This document shows positions 14,240 through 27,114 of a stretch of DNA of 64,000 bases, piece by piece (positions within the stretch are counted from its first letter, which is position 1; the number at the start of each line of letters is the position of its first letter). The notes under the pieces were generated by a model. The model saw nothing but the letters and a program-made list of their open reading frames with translations, was not told the DNA's origin and searched no databases. The DNA is from Mycoplasmatales bacterium. GTDB lineage: Bacteria; Bacillota_I; Bacilli_A; Mycoplasmatales; JABABV01. Location of the stretch: assembly GCA_014238055.1 (NCBI GenBank), contig JABABV010000001.1, positions 1 through 64,000 of the forward strand, written 5' to 3'. The translations under genes were made by a program, and so were the position numbers.

Positions 14240-16069
14240 TTATTTTTTAAATATTTGTTTCCCTAATTTTATATATTCAGTTAATAGTTTATCGAAATAG
14301 TTAAAGGCGCTATCATAAGTATCAGCGCTTTTTAAATCAACTCCAGCTTTAGATAAAGTTTCTAAAGGATAATCGCTACTTCCTGATTTTAAAAATTTAT
14401 TAATATAAGTGTCTAAATTGGCATCTTTACCACTATGATAATTACCAACGAATGATAAAGCACTTATTATTCCTACAGCGTATTTATATACATAGAAATT
14501 ATAATAGAAATGCGGAACATAGACTGATCCTAATTCACTATATTTAGGAATCTTTTTAGTTTCTTTTCAACCATAATAAACTCTTAAATTATCAGTATAT
14601 ATTTTTGCATAATCTTCAAATACCATTGGTTTATCTTGATCGATATTTTTAAAAACATTATATTCATAATTACTTCATAACGTTTGGCGATGAACTGTAC
14701 CGACAAAAGTATTTAATAAATTATTTAAGATATAAAATTTTAATTTAATATCATCACTAGTTTTTAATAAATGTTCAGCTAATAAAACTTCATTAAACGT
14801 AGAAGCAATTTCTGCTAAAATAATTGGATATTGAGAATTATAATAATCTTGATAAGTGTCAGAGAAATAAGAATGCATTGAATGACCTAATTCATGCGCT
14901 AATGTAGACACTGAATTAAAATTATTACTTCAATTCATCAAAATATATTTCTTATCTAAACCAAAACTAGCACCAATAGAATAAGCACCTGATGTTTTAC
15001 CTTTAAAAGTTTCAAAATCAATTCAATTATCGTTTAAAGCTTTTTCTAAAACTGAACTATATTCTTTTCCTAAAGGTTTGACAGCTTCTTTAATCAAGTC
15101 AATTCCGACTTCTTTTGAAAATTTTATTTTTAAATTATCAATTAAGTCCATTCTTTGATCTCAAGGCTCTAATTTAGATAATCCTAATTTAGCTTTTAGA
15201 AAAATTTTATTATAACGAAAATATTTTTTAAACAGAGGTGTTTGTTTTTGAACACTACTATATAATTGTTCTAAAAATTTATCATCGATTTTATCGCCAA
15301 AAGTTTGCATTTCAACACTACTATTAAAATGACGAATTTTAGATTCAATACTCGTATTGTATTGATGACCGTATAAAGTTTTAGCTAAAGTGTTTTTATG
15401 TTCTTGATAAACTGTTCAAAAACGATTAAAAGCATTTTCACGTAAACAGCGATCTTTATTTTTTAACATTTGTGAAAAATTACCTTGTAATAAAAAGTGT
15501 TCTTTCCCGGTAGAATCTTTTATTTTACCAAAATTAAAATCTCCATCTGTCAAAGTAGCAAAGATATCATGATTATTACTTAAAGCTAACGATAATCTTG
15601 ACATTAATTTCTCTTCACTTTCACTTAAAATATGTTTTTTAGATAAAAATAAATCATTATAATTATGTCTTAAAAATTCATATTTTTCTAAAATTAATAA
15701 TTTATCAATATCTGCTTTATGATTTAAAATAATATTTTCTAAATTAGCATATTTTTGACTTATATCATTAAAGAACAAAGAAACTTTTTGTTGATTTTTT
15801 TGATTATCATTGTCAGTAACATTCTCGTTAGATTTATTGCTAACATAGTTATATAAACGATTAGAGATCAATCCTATTTTTTCACTTATCGCTAATCAAA
15901 GATCAAATTTTTCTTCACTTGAAAAAAAGTCATTTATTAATTTATATTTTTCTTCATCTAATTTTTTAATTTCTGCAATTAATTCATCGATTGTAGCGCC
16001 AGCTAATAAAACTTCTAAATTTCATTTATATTTTTTTGCTACATCGCTTCTTTTTAGTAGTTTTGCCAT
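14240..16069 (-). CDS. pepF: Oligoendopeptidase F (M3B)
   Basis: [22 protein letters not shown]...; zinc motif [12 protein letters not shown]; fragments 15416-15871 and 14675-14911 in one frame. Confidence 0.92.
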
Positions 16070-16081
16070 TATCAAAACTCC

Positions 16082-18685
16082 TTATTTTTTATTGTTAGAC
16101 AGACGTTCTTCTAACATCTTATGTTGTTTTAAATAATTTTCATATTTTTCTTTTTCTTTTGCAATTTTTTCAGGATTAGCTTTTTTAATAAAAGATTCAT
16201 TATTTAATATTTTTTCACTTCTAGATATTTCTGATTTAATTTTAGCAATATCTTTAATTAAATTATTTGCAGCGTTATTCAATAACTTTTTATCTACTAA
16301 AAGATTGATTGCAATATCGTCAAATGATTTAGTAATTGATTTTTTAGTTTCATCGTTGATTAAACTTTTTTCAGCAATCGTTACATTAACCATTTTTATT
16401 AAATAATCATTTATTTCATTTAAATAAATATTTAAATAATTAAAATTACTTATGAAACAACTTAAATGAATTTTTTTACTAATCTTTTGTTCAGATCGAA
16501 TTTCACGAATTTTTTTAATAACATTAAACAATACATCAATATAATTTAATTTATATTGTTCAGTAACTTGTGGTCAAGTTTCTTCTAAAATAGAGTTTTT
16601 ATCTTCATTTAAAGATAAGAAAATTCTTTCAGATACAAAAGGCATAATCGGATGAATAATTACTAAAATTGCGTTAAGGCAATAATGTAAAACTGTAATA
16701 GCATTGTTGTTTTTATGCATTTTATTTAAATTAACTTTACTTAACTCTAAATATCAATTAGCAAAATCATTAACGATAAACTGTTTTATCACTTTACCTA
16801 AAATAACAAAATCAAATTTTTCAAAACATTCGTTAACTTTAGTTATTGTATCGTTTAACTTATTTAAAATTCATTTATCGATTTCTGTTAGAGATATTTC
16901 CGATAATGTTTTTAGTCTTTTCGTTTCCATATGTAAAGAAATAAATTTAGCAATATTTCAAATTTTGTTAATAAAAACACCATTAGAAATAATTTTTTCT
17001 TCGCTATATCGCATATCTTGACCTGGAGTTGAAGAAGTTACTAAGAAGTAGCGCAAGGCATCGCTTCCATGTTTTTCAATCACTGCCATCGGATCAACAC
17101 CATTACCTAATGATTTTGACATTTTTCTACCTTGTTCATCACGAACTAAACCATGAATTAAAACTTTTTCAAAAGGTTTTTCTTTGATGATATTTAATGC
17201 TTGAAAATACATACGAGAAACTCAAAAGAAAATAATATCATAACCAGTAACTAATACATTAGTTGGGAAATGTTCTTTTATAGCTGTGTCATTATTAGGT
17301 CATCCTAAAGCACTAAATGGTCATAATGACGAACTAAATCAAGTATCTAATACATCTTGGTCTTGAATTCAATCTTTCCCAGGAGAATCTACTTGAACTT
17401 TAATTTGATCACCATTATATCAAACAGGAATTTGATGACCTCATCATAATTGTCTTGAAATACATCAATCATGTACGTTTTCCATTCAACGTAATAGTTC
17501 TCCCATAAATCTTTCTGGATAAAATTTAACTGCTTCAGGACTTTTACTATGTTCAATTATTGAACTAGCAAATTTTTTCATATCAACAAATCATTGATTA
17601 GATAAATAAGGTTCAACGATAGCTTGACTTCTTTCAGAGTGGCCTACTTGATGAATATGGTCAACAATAGAAACGATTTTACCTTTCGAAGATAAATCAT
17701 CAACTAATTGTTTACGAGCATCCATTCTATCTAAACCTTCATATTGATGTCCTAAATTATTAATTTTTCCGTTTTTATAAAAGCAGATTGGCGATTCTAA
17801 ATTATGACGTTTTCCAATTTCAAAATCATTAATATCATGAGCTGGCGTTACTTTCATAGCACCTGTTCCAAAATCACGATCTACATACGTATCTGCAATT
17901 ACAGGAATAGCTTGTCCGTTAGCAGGATTTATAACAGTTTTATCGATCATTTCTTTATAGCGATCATCTTCAGGGTGAACTACGATAGCAACATCGGCAA
18001 ACATAGTTTCTGGTCTAGTAGTAGAGACGGAGATGAAGTTTTGATCATCATTTAATAAGAAATATTTAAAAGTATACATTTTACCTTTAACTTCTTTATA
18101 GACTACTTCAACGTTAGAAATCGCTGTTTCTTGTTTGGGGTCTCAATTAATGATTCTTTTACCACGATATATTAATTTATCATTATACATATCGATAAAG
18201 ACTTTATTGACAGCTGCATTAGACTCATCATCTAACGTGAATCTTTCACGTTTGTAATCTAGAGCTAGTCCCATTTTAGCTCATTGCTTACGAATATTTG
18301 CGCTGTATTCATCTTTTCATTTTCAAATCTCTTGATTAAATTTTTCGCGACCAATATCTTCTTTAAAGATATTTTGTTCACGTAATTTAGCTTCTACTTT
18401 ATTTTGAGTGGCAATTCCAGCATGGTCCATTCCAGGGATTCAAGAAATACAATGACCAGTTAATCGTTTATAACGAATTAAAATGTCTTGTAACGTTCCG
18501 TTTAAGGCGTGACCAATATGTAATTTTCCAGTAACATTTGGTGGTGGTAAAACGATTGTAAAAGGTGGTTTACCTTTAAGTTTTTCACTACTAAAAAGAT
18601 CTTCTTTTAATCAAAAATCATATAAGCCTGATTCTACTTCAGCATGATTGTATCTATCAAGAAGGAAATTTTTATTTTTTTTCAT
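16082..18685 (-). CDS. valS: Valyl-tRNA synthetase
   Basis: [37 protein letters not shown]; fragments share one frame. Confidence 0.96.
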
Positions 18686-18959
18686 GTTTTAAAACACCTT
18701 CTTTAGAGGAGTCTGTATTTGATTTTAGTTCAGTTTTTAGTTCTTTATCACTTTCAGAATCTGATTCTAATTTAAATTGATCTTTCAAACTAATTTTTCC
18801 ATTTGCAGCATTTTCTTTTTTAATAATTTCTTGATATTCCTTGATATGATAAGGTTTGTTTAAATTTTTTCTTTTAAACCCTAAAAGTATTACTCAAGTA
18901 GTACTAAAAATTACGATTACAAACGCTATTACAAACGTTATGATTAAAAATATTTTCAT
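18672..18959 (-). CDS. Small single-TM protein, unknown function
   Basis: MKIFLIITFVIAFVIVIFSTTWVILLGFKRKNLNKPYHIKEYQEIIKKE...HEKK; overlaps the valS start by 14 nt. Confidence 0.6.
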
Positions 18960-18981
18960 AGTCAATAACTCCTTTTAATAA

Positions 18982-19013
18982 AAATAAAACAACTAATTGC
19001 TGTTTTATTTAAA
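18982..19013 (-). terminator. Hairpin terminator after the UPF0154 gene
   Basis: aaataaaaca-actaattgc-tgttttattt. Confidence 0.55.
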
Positions 19014-19038
19014 GTTTCTATATTTTAAAACAGTTAAA

Positions 19039-19260
19039 TTATGCAGCTTTCATTGAACGCATTACTGATTTAATTTGTGATTCACTCGGTTTTCTTCCCA
19101 TTGATAAAAACATTGCTCTTATCATTTTTTCATTAATTGGCGGATTTTTCTTTAATTCTTTTTTAATTATTTTTCGCGCTACGAAGAACCCAATAACTCC
19201 ACCTATAATAGTGAATATAATTGGAAAAAATATTAATAACGCAATTCCTCAACTTGGCAT
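19039..19260 (-). CDS. UPF0154 (YneF-like) small membrane protein
   Basis: Reverse strand MPSWGIALLIFFPIIFTIIGGVIGFFVARKIIKKELKKNPPINEKMIRAMFLSMGRKPSESQIKSVMRSMKAA. Confidence 0.85.
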
Positions 19261-19320
19261 AAATGCTCCTTCATCTCTATAAATTATTTTAAAAATACTT
19301 AAAAATAATTATACATTATA

Positions 19321-21264
19321 TTAAATTAATTCACAAATACTTTTAACATTAAATCCACATTTATCATAAATTACTTCACCTTTTCCAGAATGACCAAAAT
19401 GATTTAAAGCAATCACGTGATCATTTGGACCAGCAAAACGATATAGACCGTATTCGCTTCCGGCTTCAATAATTATTTTTTTAACATTGGCAGGTAAGAT
19501 AGTGTTTTGATAATGTTTATCACACTTAACGAATAAGTTATGATTTGGCATTGAAACTACTCTAATGTTTTTACCTTCAGATATTAATTTCTTATAAGCT
19601 TGCATAGCTAAAGTTACTTCACTACCACTAGCTGCTAAAATAGCATCGATTGGCATATCATGATTTTCTTCAACTAAAATATAAGCACCTTTTTTAGTTT
19701 TCTCTTTACAACTTGTTTTTTGACTTTCAATTGCTTGACGAGTTCCGATAATTACTGATGGTTGTGTGTTTTGATTATAAGTTCATTCAAAAGCTCCAGC
19801 CATTTCATTTTCATCTGCTGGTCTAAAAACACTAACGTTTGGAATTGAACGAAGCATTGCTAATTGTTCTACTGGTTGATGAGTTGGCCCATCTTCCCCT
19901 ACAAAAATACTATCATGCGTCATTAATAACGTAATTGGTAATTTTTGTAAAGCAGCTAATCTTAATGCTGGTTTTAAGTAATCTGAAAAAACAAAGAAAG
20001 TTGATCCAAAAGCTCTAAGCCCACCATGTAATTGCATTCCATTAACAATTCCTGTCATTGCAAATTCTCTTACTCCAAAACTAATGTTTTTTTGATCTCT
20101 AGAATTTATATCAAATAATTTTGAGTTAGTTATTTTCGCTTTTGTAGAACCACTTAAATCAGCAGTCCCTCCGATAATTTGAGGATGTTTACGTGCTAAT
20201 TGATTTAAAGCTTCTCCTAAATATTCACGAGTTGCTTTATTATTATCTGATTTTGATAAATCAATTGTTATTTTTTCATCAAAATTAATTTCTTTAGCTA
20301 ATTTAGGAAATTTAGTACTATAGCTTTTGAATAATTTATCTCATTTAGCGTATTTATCTTCACCACGTTTAATAACTACTTCATCAAAGAATTCTTTAAC
20401 TGGTCCTGGAATGGCAAATAATTGTTTTGGTCAGTTTAATTTATTTGCTAATTTAGCACGTTCTTCAGCTCCGATTGGAGCACCATGGACTGCACTAGTT
20501 CCAGCTTTAGTAGTATCTTCACCAATAATTGTTTTAATCTCAATAAAACTTGGTAAATCACTTTTTTTAGCGTTATCAATAGCTTGCGAGATTGCTTCGT
20601 AATCATTTTTTAAAACGATTTGATAATGTCAATTATTAGCTTCTAGAATTTTTCTTCAATCAGTAACTGCATTCATTTTAACGAAATCATCTAATTGAAC
20701 ATCGTTTGAATCGTATAAAACTACTAATTTATCTAATTTTTGACGACCTGCAAAGGCGATAGATTCTAATCCAACACCTTCTTGTAAATCTCCGTCACCA
20801 CAAACAACGAAAGTTTGATGGTCGAAAATTGGAAATCCAGGTTTATTATATTTAGCTGCTAAATGACTTTCAGCTAACGCCATTCCTACACCATTAGAAA
20901 TACCTTGTCCTAAAGGACCAGTAGTTGCGTCAACTCCATAAGAAAGTTCTGATTCTGGATGACCTGGTGTTAGAGAGTTAAATTGACGAAATTCTTTTAA
21001 ATCATCAGTTTTTAAATAACCCATTAAAGTTAACATACTATACATTAAAGCACTACCGTGTCCTGCTGATAATACAAAACGATCACGATTAATTCAAAAA
21101 GGGTGTTTTGAAGTAATGTTTAATTCATTAGCATAAATAGTATACATCATTGGTGCTGCACTTATAACGATTCCAGGATGTCCTGAATTAGCCTTATTAA
21201 TAGCATCTATTCCAAGAAATTTTAAAGTGTTTATATTCCTTACATGATTAGTATTGTTATTCAT
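19321..21264 (-). CDS. tkt: Transketolase
   Basis: [38 protein letters not shown]; fragments 19321-19656, 19783-20058 and 20656-21045 in one frame. Confidence 0.96.
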
Positions 21265-21279
21265 AAATAATCTCCTTAA

Positions 21280-22458
21280 TTATAATAATTTATCTAAAAA
21301 ACTTGTTCCAATATCACTTTTTTTAACATTAAAGTTATCCGCTATAGTATCTCCGATATCGGCGTAAGATCCACCAACTGGCATAATTCCTGATTTAGTC
21401 ATCTTTTTAGAATAAGATAACATAGGAATATTTTCGCGAGTATGGTCTGATCCTGGGAAAGTTGGGTCATTTCCATGATCGGCAGTAACTATTAATAAGT
21501 CATCTTCGTTCATAGCGTTCATTAATATCGCTATTTCTTTGTCAAATATTTCGATCGCTTTAGCATAACCTTCAACATTTCTACGATGACCGTATTTAGA
21601 ATCAAAATCTACTAAATTAGTAAATAACAATCCTTTAAAATCTTTTTTCAACAAGTCAGTTGTAATTTTCATTCCATCGCTGTTATTGATTGAATGATAT
21701 TTTTCAGTTACTCCATAACCTGAAAAAATATCATTAATTTTACCAACAGAAATAACATCAAAATTATTTTCTGACAGATTGTTTAAAATTGTTTTTTGAG
21801 TTGGGAATACTGTGTAGTCGTGACGATTTGATGTTCTTGCAAAAGTTTCTGGAGTTTCACCATCATAAGGTCTAGCAATGATGCGACCAACTTTTCATTT
21901 AACATTAGAATTACATATTTCTCGAGCCATTTCAGAATATTTATATAATGTTTCAAGACCCATATATTTTTCATGACCACATATTTGCAGAACAGAATCT
22001 CCAGAAGTATAAACTATTAAACTTCCATTTTTAATTTCTTGTTCACCAAGTTCTTTTAATATTTCAGTCCCACTAGCAGCTCTATTACCAATAATTTTAC
22101 GACCAGTTGCTTTTTCTAACTTATCAATTAATTCTTTTGGAAAACCAGTTTCAGTAAAAGTTGGAAAAGGGTGTTTCGTAAAAATTCCTACCATTTCTCA
22201 ATGACCAGCCATCGTATCTTTAGCATTTGATAAAGCGTTTAAACGACAAGCATAACCTTTAACATGATTAGATTTCATATTTGCTATTTGAGTAATTTCT
22301 CCTACTCCCATAGCATTAAAATTAGGCATGTTTAATTTACGACTTTCACTAATATGACCTCAAGTATTTGAATTTTTATCTCCGAATTCTTCAGCTCTAA
22401 CATCATTACCTACTCCTAATGAATCGGCAACAACTACGATAATTCTTTTAAATTTCAT
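21280..22458 (-). CDS. deoB: Phosphopentomutase
   Basis: [36 protein letters not shown]...DTMAGHWEMVG...[19 protein letters not shown]. Confidence 0.93.
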
Positions 22459-22514
22459 ATTTAGAAAATCTCCTTAAGCGTAATTATTTATAAATATTTC
22501 ATATATATTATATA

Positions 22515-23264
22515 CTAATTATTTTTTTTTAATTGAAATAGCGCCAGAAATTCACGATTTTTTTTAACTCTACCTAAAATTGGTGATTCGCACAAACCAA
22601 TAAAATCAAAATGATTAACAGACGCATATCCTTTAACTTCTTCGATTACTCTTTGTTCTACTTTAACATCGTTAACTTTTCCGTTAATTACTTCAAATCT
22701 TTTAGCTTCAAATTCTGGTTTAATCAAACATAAAAAATAATGATTATTTTTTAAAATATTAACTAATGGCGGAAATATATGTTTTAAAGATATAAAAGAA
22801 ACGTCACAAACGGCAAAATCAATATGATCGTTTAGTTCAGGTTTATCAAAATTTCTAAAATTATGTTTTTCTAAACTAACTACTTGTGGATGAATTCTTA
22901 ATTTATAATCTAATTGATTATATCCAGAATCAATTGCATAAACTTTTTTAGCACCGTGCTTCAAAAGGCAATCTGTAAAACCTCCAGTAGAACTACCTAC
23001 ATCGGCAGCGATTAGATTTTTAACATCAATTTTAAAATTTTTTAAACCGTAATCTAATTTTAGTCCTCCTCGAGAAACATATTTATTAGATAAGTTACTT
23101 TTAACTAAATAAATTTCAGAATCAAATTTAACCATTTGTCCAGGAGTTGTTAATTTATTTGCTCCATCATGAATAAGTCCTGCCATAATCATTCTTTTAG
23201 CTTGATCAATATTTTTACAAATATTTTTAAATACACAAAATTCATCTAAACGCATTTTTTTCAT
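22515..23264 (-). CDS. tlyA: TlyA-family rRNA methyltransferase / hemolysin A
   Basis: MRLDEFCVFKNI...QAKRMIMAGLI, VSRGGLKLDYGL, ADVGSSTGGFTDCLLKHGAKKVYAIDSGYNQL. Confidence 0.92.
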   Translation of the reverse strand: MKKMRLDEFCVFKNICKNIDQAKRMIMAGLIHDGANKLTTPGQMVKFDSEIYLVKSNLSNKYVSRGGLKLDYGLKNFKIDVKNLIAADVGSSTGGFTDCLLKHGAKKVYAIDSGYNQLDYKLRIHPQVVSLEKHNFRNFDKPELNDHIDFAVCDVSFISLKHIFPPLVNILKNNHYFLCLIKPEFEAKRFEVINGKVNDVKVEQRVIEEVKGYASVNHFDFIGLCESPILGRVKKNREFLALFQLKKNN

Positions 23265-23267
23265 ATA

Positions 23268-24998
23268 TTAATCACTCTTTTCAATAATTTTAGTTAAACG
23301 TTGTGTGATTGAATTTTCATCAAATTTAGCAGTTTTGTAAGCTGATTTTCCATAAGAAAAACTAGTTAATTTATTTTCAAGAGCAACAATATTTACATTA
23401 ACTAAAATATTTTCGCTATTATAAAATTCGTTAATGAAACTACCTAATCCTGAATTACTAAATTGTTCTTCTAATACAATAATTTTATAATTAATTATTC
23501 TTCTAAGCAACATAGTATCTAACGGTTTTAAAAATATTGCGTTTACTACAGCTATTTCTGGATTATTCTTAGCAAATTTATTTGAAAAATTATAAAGATA
23601 TCCATAACTGATGATGATTATTTTAATATTTTCTTTAAATTCATCAAAGTATCATTTACCAATTTTAATATCATATTTTTTTTGATTTTTTATTGGTTGA
23701 TATTCATTCTTTTCTATCAATCTCAAAATAGTTGGTCCATTATATTCTAACGACCATTTCATCAGTTCATATTGTAATTCTAAGCTGTGCGCTTCTAATA
23801 ATATAAAATTATTTAAATTACGACATAAATTAAGTAAATATAGACCGTGATGAGTAGCTCCTATTTTATGTAATCCAGTTTTATTGACAAAAATATTTAC
23901 ATTTAAATTCAAACGATTTATGTCGTGATTTAATTGATCATATCCTCTTTGTAAGAAACTACTATAAGCAACTACAACGGCAGGCGTTTTTTTAAGAGCG
24001 CTTCCGGCAGCAAACAATAAACTTATTTCTTCATTTATACCAACATCATAACAACGTCCAGGAAATTCAGAAAACATGTTTTTTATTTTCGATCCTAAAA
24101 TTGTTGCTGGGTTAAACAATAATCATTCATTATTTCATTTTGCTAATTTAATTAATTGCTTATCTAAATTAGAAGATTCGTATTTTTTAATAGAATTCTC
24201 ACTATAAAAATGAAAACTACCATCTTTATCTTTTTCAGCTAATTCAAATCCTTTACCTTTAATTGTCTTAATATGAATAATAACTGGTTTAGAATATTTT
24301 TTAGCTGTTTCAAATATTTTTACTAATTTTATTAAATCGTGTCCATCAACAGCAGTTAATAATATAAAATTTTCAAATTCTAAAAAATTTGATTTCTTGA
24401 AAAAATTATTATTATTAAATATTTTTGAAATAATTTGTTTATTTTCTTTTAATAAATTACTATAAATACCAACGTTTTTACTTATCGACATACCGTTATC
24501 ATTTATGATAACTATATTATTAGTTGATAACAATAAATTATTTCAACTCGCAAATGCCATTCCGTTGAACGCACCATCACCAATTAAACTTATTGAATAA
24601 TTGTTTATATTTTTATGTTCTTCTGCTATACGCATACCTGTAGCTATCGCTATGCTAGTCGAACTGTGTCCAGAATCATATTTATCAAAAATATTTTTAT
24701 AATCTAAAAAAACAGAATTATCATTGTTATGATAATTAGCAATCTGATTTTCTCTATTAGTTATATATTTATGAGCGTCTGCTTGATGACCTATATCAAA
24801 AATAAAATTATCACTAGAACAATCAAAAACTACGTGCATAGCTAAAATTATTTCTATAGCGCCTAAAGAACTCGAAAAATGACCGTTGTTAAGCATTATT
24901 GATTCTATCAACGATTCTCTTATTTTTTTACAATATTCTATCAATTCCGTATCAGACATTTTTTTTAATTTAGTACATTCAAAATTTATGTTTTTCAT
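23268..24998 (-). CDS. dxs: 1-deoxy-D-xylulose-5-phosphate synthase
   Basis: Four fragments in one frame; 'NGHFSSSLGAIEIILAMHVVFD', 'GHSSTSIAIATGMRIA', 'GRCYDVGINEE'. Confidence 0.9.
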
Positions 24999-25022
24999 AT
25001 AATAAACTACCTTTTGCTTTAA

Positions 25023-25715
25023 TTACCTACTATATTTATTAATTAATATTATTATATAATTAAAATCTAATTCTATTTTTTTAATATTTTTTAATAACTT
25101 ATCATATAAATATCTTTTTATATGAATAAACTCTTCAAAACCAACAGAATTTATAAAATCAATTTTATTAGTTTTCTTAGAATTGCTTTTATTTTGTAAA
25201 TAGAAATAATTCATAGTTTCTATTTCTGCAAATAAATGAAATGCTAAAAGTTCACCTGTTGATTTATATAGTTCCATTTTGTCAGTAGATTTATTTAATA
25301 TAGCTAATATTTCAAATAATTTTATACCTATTTTTAATTTACTATTTAAACTACTATTTTCTTCCAAATAATCTTTATTAGGTAAATAATCTTTGACTTC
25401 AGAAAATAATTTTTTATTTTCGTATATACCAATCATACTATAAGATATTTTTGGACCAAAGCGATATGCAAAATTTTGAATTTTTAAATAATTATTCCCT
25501 TTGATTTGATCGTCGGTTGCAACGTACAACAAAGCGATTATAGAAATAATTTCATTAGTGATTTTAATATTATGATTTTTTAAAAAATTAATATAAATTT
25601 TAAAAAATAATTTTTTTTGTTTTTTTAAAAAATATTTATTTTTTAAAATTTTTTTATTCAATGTTCCGTAATAATATTTTAATTTTACTTCAAATAAGAA
25701 ATTTACAAAACGCAT
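25023..25715 (-). CDS. Degenerate polyprenyl (IspA-like) synthase homologue, catalytic status uncertain
   Basis: In the ispA slot of efp-nusB-ispA-dxs-tlyA order; 'YKSTGELLAFHLFAEIE' and 'FAYRFGPKISYSMIGIY' resemble KTG and fG..ailaGD segments; DDxxD motifs not visible. Confidence 0.45.
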   Translation of the reverse strand: MRFVNFLFEVKLKYYYGTLNKKILKNKYFLKKQKKLFFKIYINFLKNHNIKITNEIISIIALLYVATDDQIKGNNYLKIQNFAYRFGPKISYSMIGIYENKKLFSEVKDYLPNKDYLEENSSLNSKLKIGIKLFEILAILNKSTDKMELYKSTGELLAFHLFAEIETMNYFYLQNKSNSKKTNKIDFINSVGFEEFIHIKRYLYDKLLKNIKKIELDFNYIIILINKYSR

Positions 25716-25764
25716 ATTAACCTTCTTTAAAATTAATAATTTTATTTGTTAAGTAACTAGTATA

Positions 25765-26160
25765 TTAAACTATTTTATCTAATAAAGCATTTATTAATTT
25801 TGAAGTTTTAAGATCACTTATTTTTTTAGAAATTTCTACATAAGTATTTACTATTATTGCTTTAGGTTTTTTAAGAATTAACATTTCATAAGCCGAACTT
25901 ATTAAAATAGCTTTTGATAAAAAATGTAATCTTTCAAAACTTCAATCATTATCCAAAAATTTAGATAAAGTTTCAATTATCATTTCTTCATGTTCTATGA
26001 TATCTTTAACTATTGCTATTTGTTCATTTGTATAATTAGTATCTAACAATATTTGTTCGATATTTTCTTTATTATAGTCTAATAGTAATTTTTGATATAG
26101 AGCATTAACAATCATTTCACGATTATCAATTCACCATTTTTTTTCTTGTTTTATTTGCAT
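25765..26160 (-). CDS. nusB: Transcription antitermination factor NusB
   Basis: Reverse strand MQIKQEKKWWIDNREMIVNALYQKLL...ERLHFLSKAILISSAYEMLILKKPKAIIVNTYVEISKKIS; missed by the ORF track because of TGA(Trp). Confidence 0.85.
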
Positions 26161-26286
26161 AAATCATTGACTCCTTGTTTTAATAAAAAATTTATCATTA
26201 AAATATAATTATTTATATAACAATAATAACATTAATTAAAAATATTTATTTTAAATAGATTAAAATAAGAAAGAACTTAATCTTTC

Positions 26287-26847
26287 TTATTCAGCACGAG
26301 AAACGTATTTACCATCTTTAGTTGAAACAGTAATTAAACTGTCATTAGTTATAAATAAAGGCACTTGAACTTCTAAACCTGTTTCTAGAACAGCTTGTTT
26401 AGTAGCGTTAGTTTTAGTGTCGCCTTTAACTCCTGGTTCAGTGTCAACTATTCTCAAATTAACATGAGCAGGTAGCTCGATATCTAAAACTTCATTATCG
26501 AACATACGAACTAATATATTACTATTTTCTTTTAAGAATTTTGCTTCTCATAATAATTTTTCTTTAGCAATCATAATTTGTTCATAATTTTCATTATTCA
26601 TAAACACAAAATTATTTCCGTCTTGATAAAGAAATGCCATTTCGATCTTATCGATGTGGGCTTTTTCTAATTTTCCCCCACCTGATCAAGATTTATTTAT
26701 TATTGATCCAGTTTTTAGGTTTTTTATTTTCGCCTTAACCGTTGCTTGTCCACGCCCTTGATGAGAGTGAGAAACATTAATTACTATAAAAATATTTTTA
26801 TCCATTAAAAACGTATTACCGGGTCTTAAACTATTTACATCTATCAT
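26287..26847 (-). CDS. efp: Elongation factor P
   Basis: MIDVNSLRPGNTFLMDKNIFIVINVSHSHQGRGQATVKAKIKNLKTGS...; C-terminal VKGDTKTNATKQAVLETG. Confidence 0.93.
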
Positions 26848-26858
26848 TTAAAAACCTC

Positions 26859-27008
26859 TTATTTTTTTTCTTTGTGTAAAGTTTTAGCATTACATTTTGA
26901 ACAAAACTTTTTAGCTTCGATACGTCCAGGATGTTTCTTTTTATTTTTAGTAGAAATGTAATTTTCCATTTTACATTCTTCACATTTTAAAGTTAAATTT
27001 TCACGCAT
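26859..27008 (-). CDS. rpmG: 50S ribosomal protein L33
   Basis: Reverse strand [49 protein letters not shown]. Confidence 0.92.
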   Translation of the reverse strand: MRENLTLKCEECKMENYISTKNKKKHPGRIEAKKFCSKCNAKTLHKEKK

Positions 27009-27114
27009 ATTTTTCCCCTTCAAGAATTATTTTAATATGAAATATTTTCTATTATATGATATCATAATATTTAAAGTATTGTTAGAATTATTTTTAAACT
27101 CAAAGGAATAAAAT

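Noticed and set aside
18685-19040. T-box leader for valS
   Set aside because: No T-box sequence or specifier stem; the region is coding for a small membrane protein
20327-20602. Plus-strand 91-aa ORF inside tkt
   Set aside because: Antisense to conserved transketolase; no RBS or family resemblance
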